Assembly: GCF_001570885.1 (NCBI RefSeq)
Contig: NZ_BCSN01000014.1
Span: forward strand, 1 to 54,714
Source: Micrococcus lylae NBRC 15355
GTDB lineage: Bacteria; Actinomycetota; Actinomycetes; Actinomycetales; Micrococcaceae
DNA: 54,714 bases
Direction: 5' to 3'
How positions within the stretch are numbered: the first letter of the stretch is position 1; every line of letters starts with the position of its first letter. Under the pieces are notes generated by a model, which saw only the letters and a list, made by a program, of their open reading frames with translations, did no database searches and was not told the origin of the DNA. Shown piece by piece: positions 35,567 to 44,369 of the stretch. Both the position numbers and the translations under genes were made by a program.

Positions 35567-36385
35567 TCAGGCGGTGGCGCGGACGTAGTCCAGGGTGGCG
35601 GCCGTGACCAGCGCGGCCACCTGCTTCACCTTCCCGTCCAGGCCGGGATAGATGCGGTCGGCGAGCTGCTCCGGGGTGGCCTGCGCGGCCTGGTCCTCGG
35701 GCAGCTGTGCGAGGGCCTCGCGGACCTGCGCCACCCGCTCCATGCGGTGGTCCGTGTACTCCTGGGCGATCTGCGCCACGGACGGCAGGACCGGGCCGTG
35801 GGCGGGCAGGACGGAGGTGTCGCCGAGCTCGCGGAGGCGCTCCAGGGAGGCCAGATAGTCGGCGAGGGTGCCGTCCGGGAAGTCGAGCATGGTGGTGCCG
35901 ACGCCGAGGATGGTGTCCCCGGTGAGGACCGAACCGTCCGGGCCGGCGGAGGGGACCATGAAGCAGAAGGAGTCGGAGGTGTGGCCCGGCGTGTGCATCG
36001 CCTCGATCACGGTGTCCGCCTTGACGATCCGGTCCCCGTCCTCGAGCGGGTGCCCGCCGCCGCGGCAGTGCTCCTCCAGATGCGCGCGCACCGGCGCTCC
36101 GGTGACCTCGTGGAACACGTCGATCGCGCCGGTGTGGTCCTCGTGCCGATGGGTGGCGAGGATCAGCTCCACCCGGCGGCCGTCCGCGGCCTCGAGGACG
36201 TTGCGCACGTGCTCCTCGGCGGTGAAGGCCGGGCCCGGGTCCACCACCACGACCGTCTCGGAGCACGGCGCGCCGATCAGGTAGGTGTTCGTTCCGGACA
36301 GGGTCATGTCGGACGGGTTGTCCGCGGTGACGCACTGGACGAAGGGGGCCGGATTCGGTCCGGGGACGGTGTGGCGTGCAGGCAT
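35567..36385 (-). CDS. MBL-fold metallohydrolase
   Basis: The product has 272 residues. The metallo-beta-lactamase motif is HRHEDHTGA, with metal ligands H-x-H-x-D-H, followed by HTPGHTSDSFCF and the later LTGDTILG. The C-terminal helical region of about 60 residues after LPAHGP fits the LACTB2-like group, which hydrolyses esters or RNA. The cellular substrate is unknown. Its TAGAAT -10 lies 7 nt before the ATG within the region shared with the divergent gene. Confidence 0.85.
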   Translation of the reverse strand: MPARHTVPGPNPAPFVQCVTADNPSDMTLSGTNTYLIGAPCSETVVVVDPGPAFTAEEHVRNVLEAADGRRVELILATHRHEDHTGAIDVFHEVTGAPVRAHLEEHCRGGGHPLEDGDRIVKADTVIEAMHTPGHTSDSFCFMVPSAGPDGSVLTGDTILGVGTTMLDFPDGTLADYLASLERLRELGDTSVLPAHGPVLPSVAQIAQEYTDHRMERVAQVREALAQLPEDQAAQATPEQLADRIYPGLDGKVKQVAALVTAATLDYVRATA

Positions 36386-36400
36386 AGGGTGGATTCTATG
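36383..36400. promoter_or_regulatory. interlocked divergent leaderless promoters
   Basis: The two start codons are separated by only 12 bp. TAGGGT (36385-36390) is 7 nt before the plus-strand ATG at 36398. TAGAAT (minus strand, 36398-36393) is 7 nt before the minus-strand ATG at 36385. Each -10 overlaps the other gene's start codon. Confidence 0.7.
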
Positions 36401-37501
36401 GAACACAGCACCCGTGGCGCGTACGTGACCGGCGGCCGGGAGTTCACCCGGGACACGCAGTACATCGAGGACAGGATCGTGGCGGACGTGGACGCCGCCC
36501 GCCGCGCCCCGGCGCTGCCGCCCACGAAGGTGGGGCAGATCGGCGCCGGGCTGCGGGAGGGCGCGCAGGCCTGGCCCGTGGAGCCCGGACGCTACCGGCT
36601 GGTGGCCGCGCGGGCGTGCCCGTGGGCGAACCGGGCGATCATCGTGCGCCGGCTGCTGGGCCTGGAGGACGCCGTCTCCCTCGGCCTGCCCGGGCCCACG
36701 CATGACGCCCGCTCCTGGACCTTCGACCTGGACCCGGACGGCCGGGACCCGGTGCTCGGCACGCAGCGGCTGCAGGAGAACTACCTCGCCCGGTTCCCGG
36801 ACTACCCGCGCGGCATCACCGTCCCGGCCATGGTGGACGTGCCCAGCGGCGGCGTGGTCACCAACGACTACCCGCAGCTCACCCTGGACCTCTCCACCGA
36901 GTGGACCGCCTTCCACCGCGAGGGCGCCCCGCAGCTGATCCCGGACGCCGGCCCTGAGCGGGACGAGATGTTCGAGGTCATCGAACGGATCTTCACCGAG
37001 GTCAACAACGGCGTCTACCGGTGCGGGTTCGCCGGCAGCCAGGAGGCCTACGACTCCGCCTACGCCCGCCTCTGGACCGCCATGGACTGGCTGGAGGAAC
37101 GCCTGAGCGGCCGCCGCTACCTGATGGGAGAGCGCATCACGGAGGCGGACGTGCGCCTGTTCACCACGCTGGTGCGCTTCGACCCCGTCTACCACGGCCA
37201 CTTCAAGTGCAACCGGAACCGGCTCGTCGAGATGCCTGCGCTGTGGGCGTATGCGCGGGACCTGTTCCAGACCCCCGGCTTCGGGGACACCGTGGACTTC
37301 GCGCAGATCAAGGCGCACTACTACGTGGTGCACGAGGACATCAACCCCACCGGCATCATCCCGCAGGGCCCGGACCTGTCCGGCTGGATGAGCGCCCACC
37401 GGCGGGATGAGCTCGGCGGCCGGCCGTTCGGGGACGGCACCCCGCCCGGTCCCGTGCGCGAGGACGAGAGGGTGGACCCGGCGCACACGCCGCTGCGCTG
37501 A
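36398..37501 (+). CDS. glutathionyl-hydroquinone reductase-like (ECM4/YqjG) thiol transferase
   Basis: The product has 367 residues. RACPWANRAIIVRRLLGLED carries the CPWA catalytic cysteine of xi-class glutathione transferases, which remove glutathione from hydroquinones. The C-terminal all-helical GST domain follows (RIFTEVNNGVYRCGFA, then GERITEADVRLFTTLVRFD). Actinobacteria use mycothiol in place of glutathione, so a mycothiol substrate is likely (inference). The 7-nt distance from TAGGGT to the ATG indicates a leaderless mRNA. Confidence 0.85.
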   Translation: MEHSTRGAYVTGGREFTRDTQYIEDRIVADVDAARRAPALPPTKVGQIGAGLREGAQAWPVEPGRYRLVAARACPWANRAIIVRRLLGLEDAVSLGLPGPTHDARSWTFDLDPDGRDPVLGTQRLQENYLARFPDYPRGITVPAMVDVPSGGVVTNDYPQLTLDLSTEWTAFHREGAPQLIPDAGPERDEMFEVIERIFTEVNNGVYRCGFAGSQEAYDSAYARLWTAMDWLEERLSGRRYLMGERITEADVRLFTTLVRFDPVYHGHFKCNRNRLVEMPALWAYARDLFQTPGFGDTVDFAQIKAHYYVVHEDINPTGIIPQGPDLSGWMSAHRRDELGGRPFGDGTPPGPVREDERVDPAHTPLR

Positions 37502-37569
37502 GGCGTAGCCGGGCCGCCTCCGGAGCTGCAGGGCCCACGTCCCGACGACGGCCGCTCGCCTGGATGGGG

Positions 37570-37596
37570 AGCCGCACCGTCCCGGACGGTGCGGCT
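37570..37596 (+). terminator. terminator after the GST-like gene
   Basis: AGCCGCACCGTC and its complement GACGGTGCGGCT form a perfect 12-bp stem with a 3-base loop. A partial copy of the interspersed motif (CCCGACGACGGCC at 37541-37553) lies just before it. Confidence 0.8.
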
Positions 37597-37669
37597 GCGC
37601 TGGTTCCCGCCGGCGTCACACTGCGGACCCGGCTGGTCCCGTGCGGCGGGCCGGGAGCATGATCGGGGC

Positions 37670-38920
37670 ATGGCAGTGCTCCCGACCCGACTCACCCCGC
37701 TGGCCCGCCGTCTCCCGGACGTGAAGGAGCTGGCCTCGCTGATGCGCTTCGGCGCCCCGCGGGCGGACCGCCGTGCCGCCCGCCTGTCGAAGGCCGCGGA
37801 CGTGGCGGACCTGCGCCGCATCGCGAAGCGCCGCACGCCCACCCCGGCGTTCGACTACGTGGACGGCGCCGCCAAGCGCGAGCTCACCCACACCCGGGCC
37901 CGCGAGGTGTTCGACTCGGTGGAGCTGCTGCCGCGGATCCTGCACGGGATCGCGGAGCCGGACCTGTCCGTGGACATCGCCGGGGCCCACTCGGCGCTGC
38001 CCTTCGGCATCGCGCCCACCGGCTTCACCCGCTTCATGCACGCCGAGGGCGAGAACGCCGGCGCCGCCGCCGCGGCGGCCGCGGGCATCCCGTTCACCCT
38101 GTCCACCATGGGCACCCGCTCCATCGAGGAGACCGCCGCGTCCTCCGGGGACGGCGACCGCTGGTTCCAGCTGTACCTGTGGCGGGACCGGGACCGCGCC
38201 CGGGACCTGATCGAGCGAGCGGCCGCCTCCGGCTACGGGGCGCTCGTGGTCACGGTGGACACCCCGGTGGCCGGCCAGCGTCTGCGGGACGTGCGCAACG
38301 GCATGACCATCCCGCCGCAGCTGACGCCGAAGACCGTGGTGGACGCCGCCTGGCGCCCGGAGTGGTGGTTCAACTTCCTCACCACGGACCCGCTGACCTT
38401 CGCCTCGCTCTCCGACTCCGCCGGGGACCTGCCGTCCATCATCAACGGCATGTTCGACCCCACCCTGTCCCTGAAGGACCTGGAGTGGATCCGCTCGGCG
38501 TGGAAGGGGCAGCTGTTCGTCAAGGGCATCCTCACCGCAGAGGACACCCGCCGCGCGCTGGACACCGGCGCGGACGGACTGGTGGTCTCCAACCACGGCG
38601 GCCGCCAGCTCGATCGCGCGCCGGTGTCCCTGCAGGCGCTGCCGGGTGTGCGCGCCGAGGCCGGCCCGGACGTGCCGATCATCCTGGACTCCGGCATCAC
38701 CACCGGCGAGGACATCGTGGCGGCCCTGGCCCTCGGCGCCGACTTCACCCTGATCGGCCGCGCGTACCTCTACGGCCTCATGGCCGGCGGCCAGGAGGGC
38801 GTGGCCCGCGTGATCGAGCTGCTCGCCCAGGAGGTGACGGTGGCGATGACGCTCATGGGCGCCGCCACCACGAAGGACCTCACCCCGGACTCGGTGCGCG
38901 CGCCCTGGCTGCAGGGGTGA
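37670..38920 (+). CDS. lldD: FMN-dependent L-lactate dehydrogenase (alpha-hydroxy acid oxidase family)
   Basis: The product has 416 residues. It oxidises L-lactate to pyruvate, passing electrons to quinone in the LldD group. Motifs are FDYVDGAAKRE, the substrate and FMN loops LPFGIAPTGF and TLSTMGTRSIEE, the active-site His and Arg in SNHGGRQLD, and LDSGITTGEDI. CATGAT 6 nt before the ATG may be a -10. It stands alone, with no lactate permease nearby. Other alpha-hydroxy acids (mandelate, glycolate) remain possible. Confidence 0.85.
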   Translation: MAVLPTRLTPLARRLPDVKELASLMRFGAPRADRRAARLSKAADVADLRRIAKRRTPTPAFDYVDGAAKRELTHTRAREVFDSVELLPRILHGIAEPDLSVDIAGAHSALPFGIAPTGFTRFMHAEGENAGAAAAAAAGIPFTLSTMGTRSIEETAASSGDGDRWFQLYLWRDRDRARDLIERAAASGYGALVVTVDTPVAGQRLRDVRNGMTIPPQLTPKTVVDAAWRPEWWFNFLTTDPLTFASLSDSAGDLPSIINGMFDPTLSLKDLEWIRSAWKGQLFVKGILTAEDTRRALDTGADGLVVSNHGGRQLDRAPVSLQALPGVRAEAGPDVPIILDSGITTGEDIVAALALGADFTLIGRAYLYGLMAGGQEGVARVIELLAQEVTVAMTLMGAATTKDLTPDSVRAPWLQG

Positions 38921-38999
38921 GCCCTCCGGCCCGCCGCCGGGGCGGATTCCCCGCCTCTGTGTTCACAGAACCCCCAGGTGAGGTCACATTCCCCGGCAC

Positions 39000-39010
39000 T
39001 TGTTGAACAA
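39000..39010. promoter_or_regulatory. putative GntR operator upstream of pxpA
   Basis: TTGTTGAACAA is a perfect palindrome apart from its central base and has the GT-N3-AC spacing typical of FadR-type GntR operators. It lies 72 bp before the pxpA ATG, overlapping a possible TTGAAC -35 whose -10 would be CATCAT, 17 bp on. The same sequence, in the other orientation, precedes the NRAMP-like gene. Confidence 0.7.
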
Positions 39011-39081
39011 TTGGCCGCCATGGCCCATCATGGAATGTGCCGCGTGATGTGCGGCACACCGAACGACCCAGGGGGAGAGCC

Positions 39082-39837
39082 ATGCGCATCGACATGAACA
39101 GCGACGTCGGGGAGTCCTTCGGCAGCTGGACGATGGGCGACGACGCCGCGATCTTCCGCTCCGTCTCCTCCGCCAACGTGGCCTGCGGGTTCCACGCCGG
39201 CGATCCCTCCGGCATCGCGCAGACCTGCCGGGACGCCGTGGCCGCGGGGGTGACCGTCGGCGCCCACGTGGGCTACCGGGACCTGGCCGGCTTCGGCCGC
39301 CGCTTCCTCAACTGCACGCCCACCGAGCTGGCGGACGACGTGCTCTACCAGATCGGCGCCCTGCAGGCCCTGGCCCGCGCCGCCGGCACGGACGTGCGCT
39401 ACGTGAAGCCGCACGGCGCCCTCTACAACACGATCGTCCACCACGAGGAGCACGCCCAGGCCGTGGTGGACGCCGTCAAGGCCTTCGGCGGCGATCTTCC
39501 GCTGCTGCTGCTGCCGGGCTCCATCGCCCTGGAGAAGGCGGAGAGGGCCGGCCTGCGCGGCGTGGCCGAGGCCTTCGCGGACCGCGGCTACACCCCGGAG
39601 GGCACGCTCGTCTCCCGCCGGGACCCGGGCGCCGTCCTCCACGACCCGGCCGAGGTCTCCGCCCGCATGGTCCGCCTGGCCACCGAGGGTGTGCTCACCG
39701 CCGTGGACGGCTCGGACATCCGCATCGAGGCCGCCAGCATCTGCGTGCACGGGGACACCCCGGGTTCGGTGTCCATGGCCGCCTCCGTCCGTGCCGCCCT
39801 CGAGGACGCGGGCGTCGAGATCGTCTCCTTCGCATGA
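39082..39837 (+). CDS. pxpA: 5-oxoprolinase subunit PxpA (LamB/YcsF family)
   Basis: The product has 251 residues, standard length. The start [16 protein letters not shown] is the family hallmark; [12 protein letters not shown] and [16 protein letters not shown] follow. With PxpB and PxpC it hydrolyses 5-oxoproline to glutamate using ATP. GGGGGAG 6 nt upstream supports the ATG. Its stop overlaps the next start (ATGA), so it is coupled to the pxpBC fusion. First gene of the operon behind the palindrome at 39000. Confidence 0.93.
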   Translation: MRIDMNSDVGESFGSWTMGDDAAIFRSVSSANVACGFHAGDPSGIAQTCRDAVAAGVTVGAHVGYRDLAGFGRRFLNCTPTELADDVLYQIGALQALARAAGTDVRYVKPHGALYNTIVHHEEHAQAVVDAVKAFGGDLPLLLLPGSIALEKAERAGLRGVAEAFADRGYTPEGTLVSRRDPGAVLHDPAEVSARMVRLATEGVLTAVDGSDIRIEAASICVHGDTPGSVSMAASVRAALEDAGVEIVSFA

Positions 39838-41726
39838 GCGGCTCGCACGCCCCCGGGCCGGTCCCCGGCGCCTCGGCCGCAGACCGCTGCGCCGCCGGCT
39901 CGCCGACGCCCCGCCCCCTGCGCTGGGCCGGCACCCGCGCCTTCCTGCTCGAGTGCCCGACCCTCGCGGACGTCGTCGCCCTGCACGCCCGCCTCACCGC
40001 CGAGCCGCTGCCGGGCCAGACCGAGGCGCTCGCCGCCGCCGAGACCCTCATGCTCGCCTTCCGCACCCGCGCCGAGGCGGTGGCGGCCGCCGAGCTCGCC
40101 CCGAGCCTCGTGGCCGCCGGGGACGCGGGCCAGGACGCCCGCACGGTGGAGGTGGACGTCGTCTACGACGGCGAGGACCTCGCCGCCGTCGCCGAGCTGA
40201 CCGGCCTGTCCGAGGAGGCCGTGGTGGCCGCCCACGCGGACACGCTCTGGGTGGGCGCCTTCGGCGGCTTCGCCCCGGGCTTCACCTACTGCACGGCCGC
40301 GGATGCCTCCGCCGGCTTCGACGTGCCCCGCCGCGAGAGCCCGCGCACCGCCGTGCCGGCCGGCTCCGTGGCCGTGGCCGGCACCTTCTCCGCCGTCTAC
40401 CCGCGCACCTCGCCCGGCGGCTGGCAGCTGCTCGGCCGCACCGACGCCGTCCTCTGGGACCTGGACCGCGAGCGCCCCGCGCTCATCCGCCCCGGCGACC
40501 TGGTGCGCTACCGCCCGGTGCGCGCCCTCGCCTCCGTCTCCGCAGGCCCCCTTCCCGACGACGACGCCCGCGTCTCCGCCTCGCAGCCCTCCTCCGGTGC
40601 GGCGTCGCCGGGGGAGGGATCCGAGCACTCCGCGCCGACCACAGGCTCCTCCGAGCCGGCCACCGCCGCAGGCGAGCGGACGGGGCGGCCGGGGCTGTCC
40701 GTCGTCGACCCCGGGATGCAGTCCCTGCTGCAGGATTTGGGCCGGGCCGGTCACGGCGACCTCGGCGTCGCCTTCTCCGGCGCCGCGGACAAGGACGCCG
40801 CCCGCCAGGCCAACCGGCTCGTGGGCAACGCGCCGGACGAGGCCGTGGTGGAGACGCTCCTGTCAGGCCTGTCCGTCACCGCTCGCGGCCTGCAGGTGCT
40901 CGCCCTGACCGGGGCCGAGGCCCGCGCCGTGGTCACGGACGCCGCCGGCACGGTGCTGCGCCGAACCGTGCCGCGCGCCCCGTTCGCCCTGCGGGACGGC
41001 GAGACCCTGACCGTCGAGGAGCCGCCCGCCGGACTGCGCACGTATCTCGCCCTGCGCGGCGGCATCCACGCCCGAGCGGACCTGGGCAGCCGCTCCACGG
41101 ACGTGATGTCCGGGATCGGCCCGGCCCCGCTGGCCGCCGGGGACGAGCTCGTCCGCCGCGAGGATCCGGGGAACCGGCTCGTCGGGGACGCCGAGCCTCC
41201 GCTGCGCCGCACCCCGCGTGCTGGGCACACCGCCGTCCTGCGCATCACCCTCGGCCCCAGGGACGACTGGTTCGACCGGGACGGCATCGACCTGCTCACC
41301 TCCCAGGAGTGGGAAGTGACCGCCGAGTCCAACCGCATCGGCGTCCGCCTGGCCGCCCCGAAGGAGGGGAAGGCCCTCACCCGTGTCCGCGAGGGAGAGC
41401 TGGCCTCCGAGGGCGTGGTCTCCGGGGCCCTGCAGGTCCCGCCGTCCGGGCTGCCCGTGCTCTTCCTGGCCGACCACCCCGTCACCGGCGGCTACCCGGT
41501 GATCGCCGTGGTGGTCCGCGAGGACCTCGGCGCCGCCGCCCAGCTGCCGCCCGGCGCCCGGCTGCGCCTGATCCCCGTGGATCCGGAGACACTCGAGCCG
41601 CTGGACGCGGACGCCCCGGAACCCACCACATCCGCCCTGCCCCTCGTGGCGCCGACGACGCCGGCCGCAACCGCCTGCCACGACCCCGCCCCCGCGGCTG
41701 CCGCCGCCCAGACCACCGAGGACTGA
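39834..41726 (+). CDS. fused 5-oxoprolinase subunits PxpB-PxpC (KipI-KipA fusion)
   Basis: The product has 630 residues. Residues about 28-240 are PxpB/Kip[32 protein letters not shown] and [16 protein letters not shown] Ser/Pro/Glu-rich linker (about 240-285) follows. Residues about 288-600 are PxpC/Kip[39 protein letters not shown], and [11 protein letters not shown] later. Elsewhere these are usually two genes; the fused order KipI-KipA is also that of the carboxyltransferase part of urea carboxylase. The last 40 residues are low complexity. It begins inside the pxpA stop and ends 4 bp before the biotin carboxylase gene. Confidence 0.9.
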   Translation: MSGSHAPGPVPGASAADRCAAGSPTPRPLRWAGTRAFLLECPTLADVVALHARLTAEPLPGQTEALAAAETLMLAFRTRAEAVAAAELAPSLVAAGDAGQDARTVEVDVVYDGEDLAAVAELTGLSEEAVVAAHADTLWVGAFGGFAPGFTYCTAADASAGFDVPRRESPRTAVPAGSVAVAGTFSAVYPRTSPGGWQLLGRTDAVLWDLDRERPALIRPGDLVRYRPVRALASVSAGPLPDDDARVSASQPSSGAASPGEGSEHSAPTTGSSEPATAAGERTGRPGLSVVDPGMQSLLQDLGRAGHGDLGVAFSGAADKDAARQANRLVGNAPDEAVVETLLSGLSVTARGLQVLALTGAEARAVVTDAAGTVLRRTVPRAPFALRDGETLTVEEPPAGLRTYLALRGGIHARADLGSRSTDVMSGIGPAPLAAGDELVRREDPGNRLVGDAEPPLRRTPRAGHTAVLRITLGPRDDWFDRDGIDLLTSQEWEVTAESNRIGVRLAAPKEGKALTRVREGELASEGVVSGALQVPPSGLPVLFLADHPVTGGYPVIAVVVREDLGAAAQLPPGARLRLIPVDPETLEPLDADAPEPTTSALPLVAPTTPAATACHDPAPAAAAAQTTED

Positions 41727-41730
41727 TCCC

Positions 41731-43488
41731 GTGACCGCACGCCCCCTGACCAAGGTCCTGATCGCCAACCGCGGCGAGATCGCCGTCCGTGTGGCCCGCG
41801 CCTGCCGTGACCACGGCATCGGCTCCGTAGCCGTCTACGCGGACCCGGACGCGGATGCGATGCACGTGGCCGTGGCGGACGAGGCCTACCACCTGCCCGG
41901 CTCCGCCTCCGGCGACACCTATCTGGACATGGACGCCCTGCTGTCCGTGGCCGAGCGCTCCGGCGCGGACGCCGTGCACCCCGGCTACGGCTTCCTCTCC
42001 GAGAACGCGGACTTCGCGCAGCGGGTCATCGACGCCGGCCTGACCTGGATCGGCCCCGCCCCGCAGGTCATCCGGGACCTCGGGGACAAGATCACCGCCC
42101 GCTCGATCGCCCAACGCGCCGGTGCCCCGCTGGTCCCCGGCTCGGACGGCCCGGTGGCCTCCCCGGCCGAGGCTCGCGCCTTCGCCGAGGAGCACGGTCT
42201 GCCGATCGCCGTCAAGGCGGCGTTCGGCGGCGGCGGCCGCGGCATCAAGGTGGTCCGGGACCTCGAGGAGGTCGAGGACGCCTTCGCCTCCGCCACCCGC
42301 GAGGCCGTGGCCGCCTTCGGCCGCGGCGAGTGCTTCGTGGAGCGCTTCCTGGACCGCCCCCGCCATGTGGAGGCCCAGGTCCTGGCGGACGGACACGGCA
42401 CCGTGGTGGTGGTCGGCACCCGCGACTGCTCCCTGCAGCGCCGCAACCAGAAGCTCGTGGAGGAGGCCCCCGCCCCGTTCCTCACGGACGAGCAGCGCAC
42501 CCGCATCCACGACTCCGCCCGCGCCATCTGCGCGGAGGCCGGGTACACCGGCGCCGGCACGGTGGAGTACCTGGTGGCCCCGGACGGGCTGATCAGCTTC
42601 CTCGAGGTCAACACCCGCCTGCAGGTGGAGCACCCGGTCACCGAGGAGACCACCGGTGTGGACCTGGTGCGCGAGCAGTTCCGCATCGCCGCCGGTGAGC
42701 CGATGAGCCTCGCCGAGGACCCGGCCCCGCACGGCCATGCCTTTGAGTTCCGGCTCAACGCCGAGGACCCGGCCGTCGGCTTCCTGCCCTCGCCCGGTCC
42801 GGTGGAGCACTTCGAAGCCCCTACCGGCCCGGGCCTCCGCATGGACGCCGGCGTCCGCTCCGGCTCCGTGGTGCCCGGCGAGTACGACTCGCTCATGGCC
42901 AAGCTCATCGTCTGGGGCGAGGACCGCCCGCAGGCCCTGCGCCGGGCCCAGGACGCGCTGGCCGAGCTGCGCATCGAGGGCGTGCCCACCGTGGTGCCCT
43001 TCCACCGGGCCGTGCTCGAGCAGGACGCCTTCACCTCCGAGGACGGCCTCGGGGTGTACACCACCTGGATCGAGTCCGAGTTCGCCGCCGAGTTCGAGGC
43101 CTCCGAGCACCTGGCCGCGGCCGGCCCCGCAGGCTCCCGCACCCAGATCACCGTGGACCTGGACGGCCGCGCCGTCCGCCTCGGCCTGCCGGACGCCCTC
43201 TACGCGGCGCTGATGCACGGCGGCGGGGCGGCGGCGGGCGCCGCGGCGGCCGGTGAGCCCGAGGGCCCGGGCGAGGACGCCGTCGTCGCCCCGGTGACCG
43301 GCGCCCTGGTGGCCTGGAAGGCGGAGGAGGGCGCCGTCGTCGGCAAGGGCGAGCCGGTGGCCGTCCTGGAGGCCATGAAGATGGAGACCGTGGTGCGGGC
43401 GCACCGCTCCGGTACGATCACCCGACAGCAGATCGACGAGGGGGCCACGGTGCAGCGCGGCCAGGTCCTCGCCACGATCACGGACTGA
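41731..43488 (+). CDS. biotin carboxylase / biotin carboxyl carrier fusion
   Basis: The product has 585 residues from GTG 41731. Biotin carboxylase spans about 1-450: [17 protein letters not shown], the ATP-grasp glycine loop [14 protein letters not shown], the [10 protein letters not shown] and [15 protein letters not shown] motifs. The carrier domain occupies the last 75 residues with the biotinyl lysine in EAMKMETVV. It carboxylates biotin with ATP and bicarbonate. No carboxyltransferase of the acyl-CoA type is in the operon. The only carboxyltransferase-like protein is the KipI-KipA fusion directly upstream, which suggests an unusual pairing (see findings). Confidence 0.93.
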   Translation: MTARPLTKVLIANRGEIAVRVARACRDHGIGSVAVYADPDADAMHVAVADEAYHLPGSASGDTYLDMDALLSVAERSGADAVHPGYGFLSENADFAQRVIDAGLTWIGPAPQVIRDLGDKITARSIAQRAGAPLVPGSDGPVASPAEARAFAEEHGLPIAVKAAFGGGGRGIKVVRDLEEVEDAFASATREAVAAFGRGECFVERFLDRPRHVEAQVLADGHGTVVVVGTRDCSLQRRNQKLVEEAPAPFLTDEQRTRIHDSARAICAEAGYTGAGTVEYLVAPDGLISFLEVNTRLQVEHPVTEETTGVDLVREQFRIAAGEPMSLAEDPAPHGHAFEFRLNAEDPAVGFLPSPGPVEHFEAPTGPGLRMDAGVRSGSVVPGEYDSLMAKLIVWGEDRPQALRRAQDALAELRIEGVPTVVPFHRAVLEQDAFTSEDGLGVYTTWIESEFAAEFEASEHLAAAGPAGSRTQITVDLDGRAVRLGLPDALYAALMHGGGAAAGAAAAGEPEGPGEDAVVAPVTGALVAWKAEEGAVVGKGEPVAVLEAMKMETVVRAHRSGTITRQQIDEGATVQRGQVLATITD

Positions 43489-43579
43489 ACGCCGGCACCC
43501 CGCCCGCCGGAGAGGGGATGTGCGCCCGCCCGCGTGGCAGCGGCGCGGAACGATCACCGGCAGAAGGAGACGCCCCCAC

Positions 43580-44260
43580 ATGGTTCAGAGCCGTCGTCCC
43601 CGCCGGTCGGAAGCCCAGCGCCGCGGTGCTGTCGGCGGTGCCGCGGAGGAGCTGCGCCGCCGCATCGAGAACGCCGAGCTGGCCCCCGGCACCCGTCTGG
43701 GCGAGGTCGCCCTCGCCGCCGAGTTGGACGTGAGCCGCAACAGCCTCCGCGAGGCGTTCGCCGAGCTCGCCGCCGAGCGGCTGTTGGTCCGCCGTCCCCA
43801 CCGCGGCGTTATCGTGGCGTCCCCGGACGTGCCCCAGGTCCGGGAGATCTACCGCACCCGCCGCATCATCGAGCTCGGCGCCCTGCGGTTCGGCGAAATC
43901 ACCCCGGAGGTCGAGGCCGAGCTGCACCAGGTGGTGGCCGTGCTCTCCCCGGATCCGAGCGCCGTGGACCCACGCCTGATGGGCGACGCCAACCAGCGCC
44001 TCCACGGCGCCATCGCCGCCATGACCGGAGCCTCGGACCTGCAGCGCACCCTCCGCCAGGCGATGGCCCGCGTGCGCCTGGCCTTCCAGCCCATGGACCG
44101 CGAGACCGCCCTGCACCCGCTCTTCGCCGAGCGCAACCTGCAGATTGCGCAGACGCTCCTGGACCGTCGCCCCGAGGACCTGCAGGAGACGATGGCCTCT
44201 TACCTGGACCAGGCCGAGCAGTTCGTCCTCGACCACCTCTCCGAGCGTCAGGACGCCTGA
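43580..44260 (+). CDS. GntR-family regulator, FadR/FCD type, likely regulator of the pxp locus
   Basis: The product has 226 residues, with AGAAGGAGA 8 nt before ATG 43580. The winged helix is at about 18-75 (RIENAELAPGTRLGEVALAA, LDVSRNSLREAFAELAAERL, RRPHRGVIV). The C-terminal FCD domain is all-helical: VREIYRTRRIIELGALR and later the MGDANQRLHGAIAAMTG His region that binds metal or ligand. It is the last gene of the pxp operon, in the place where B. subtilis has kipR. The palindromes at 39000 and 45727 fit its class of operator. Confidence 0.87.
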   Translation: MVQSRRPRRSEAQRRGAVGGAAEELRRRIENAELAPGTRLGEVALAAELDVSRNSLREAFAELAAERLLVRRPHRGVIVASPDVPQVREIYRTRRIIELGALRFGEITPEVEAELHQVVAVLSPDPSAVDPRLMGDANQRLHGAIAAMTGASDLQRTLRQAMARVRLAFQPMDRETALHPLFAERNLQIAQTLLDRRPEDLQETMASYLDQAEQFVLDHLSERQDA

Positions 44261-44307
44261 GCCCTCCCGCACGGCGTGCCTCGGCCGTCCGGGGCGCTTC
44301 GCAGACA

Positions 44308-44355
44308 CCACGACGACGGCCGCCCGCCTCGCGAGGTGGACGGCCGCCGTCGTGG
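44308..44355. terminator. bidirectional terminator between gntR and the NRAMP-like gene
   Basis: A 23-bp stem, from CCACGACG on the left to CGTCGTGG on the right, has three imperfect pairs and a 2-base apex. It lies between convergent stops at 44260 and 44370. Confidence 0.8.
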
Positions 44356-44369
44356 ACCCGGGGATCGGA

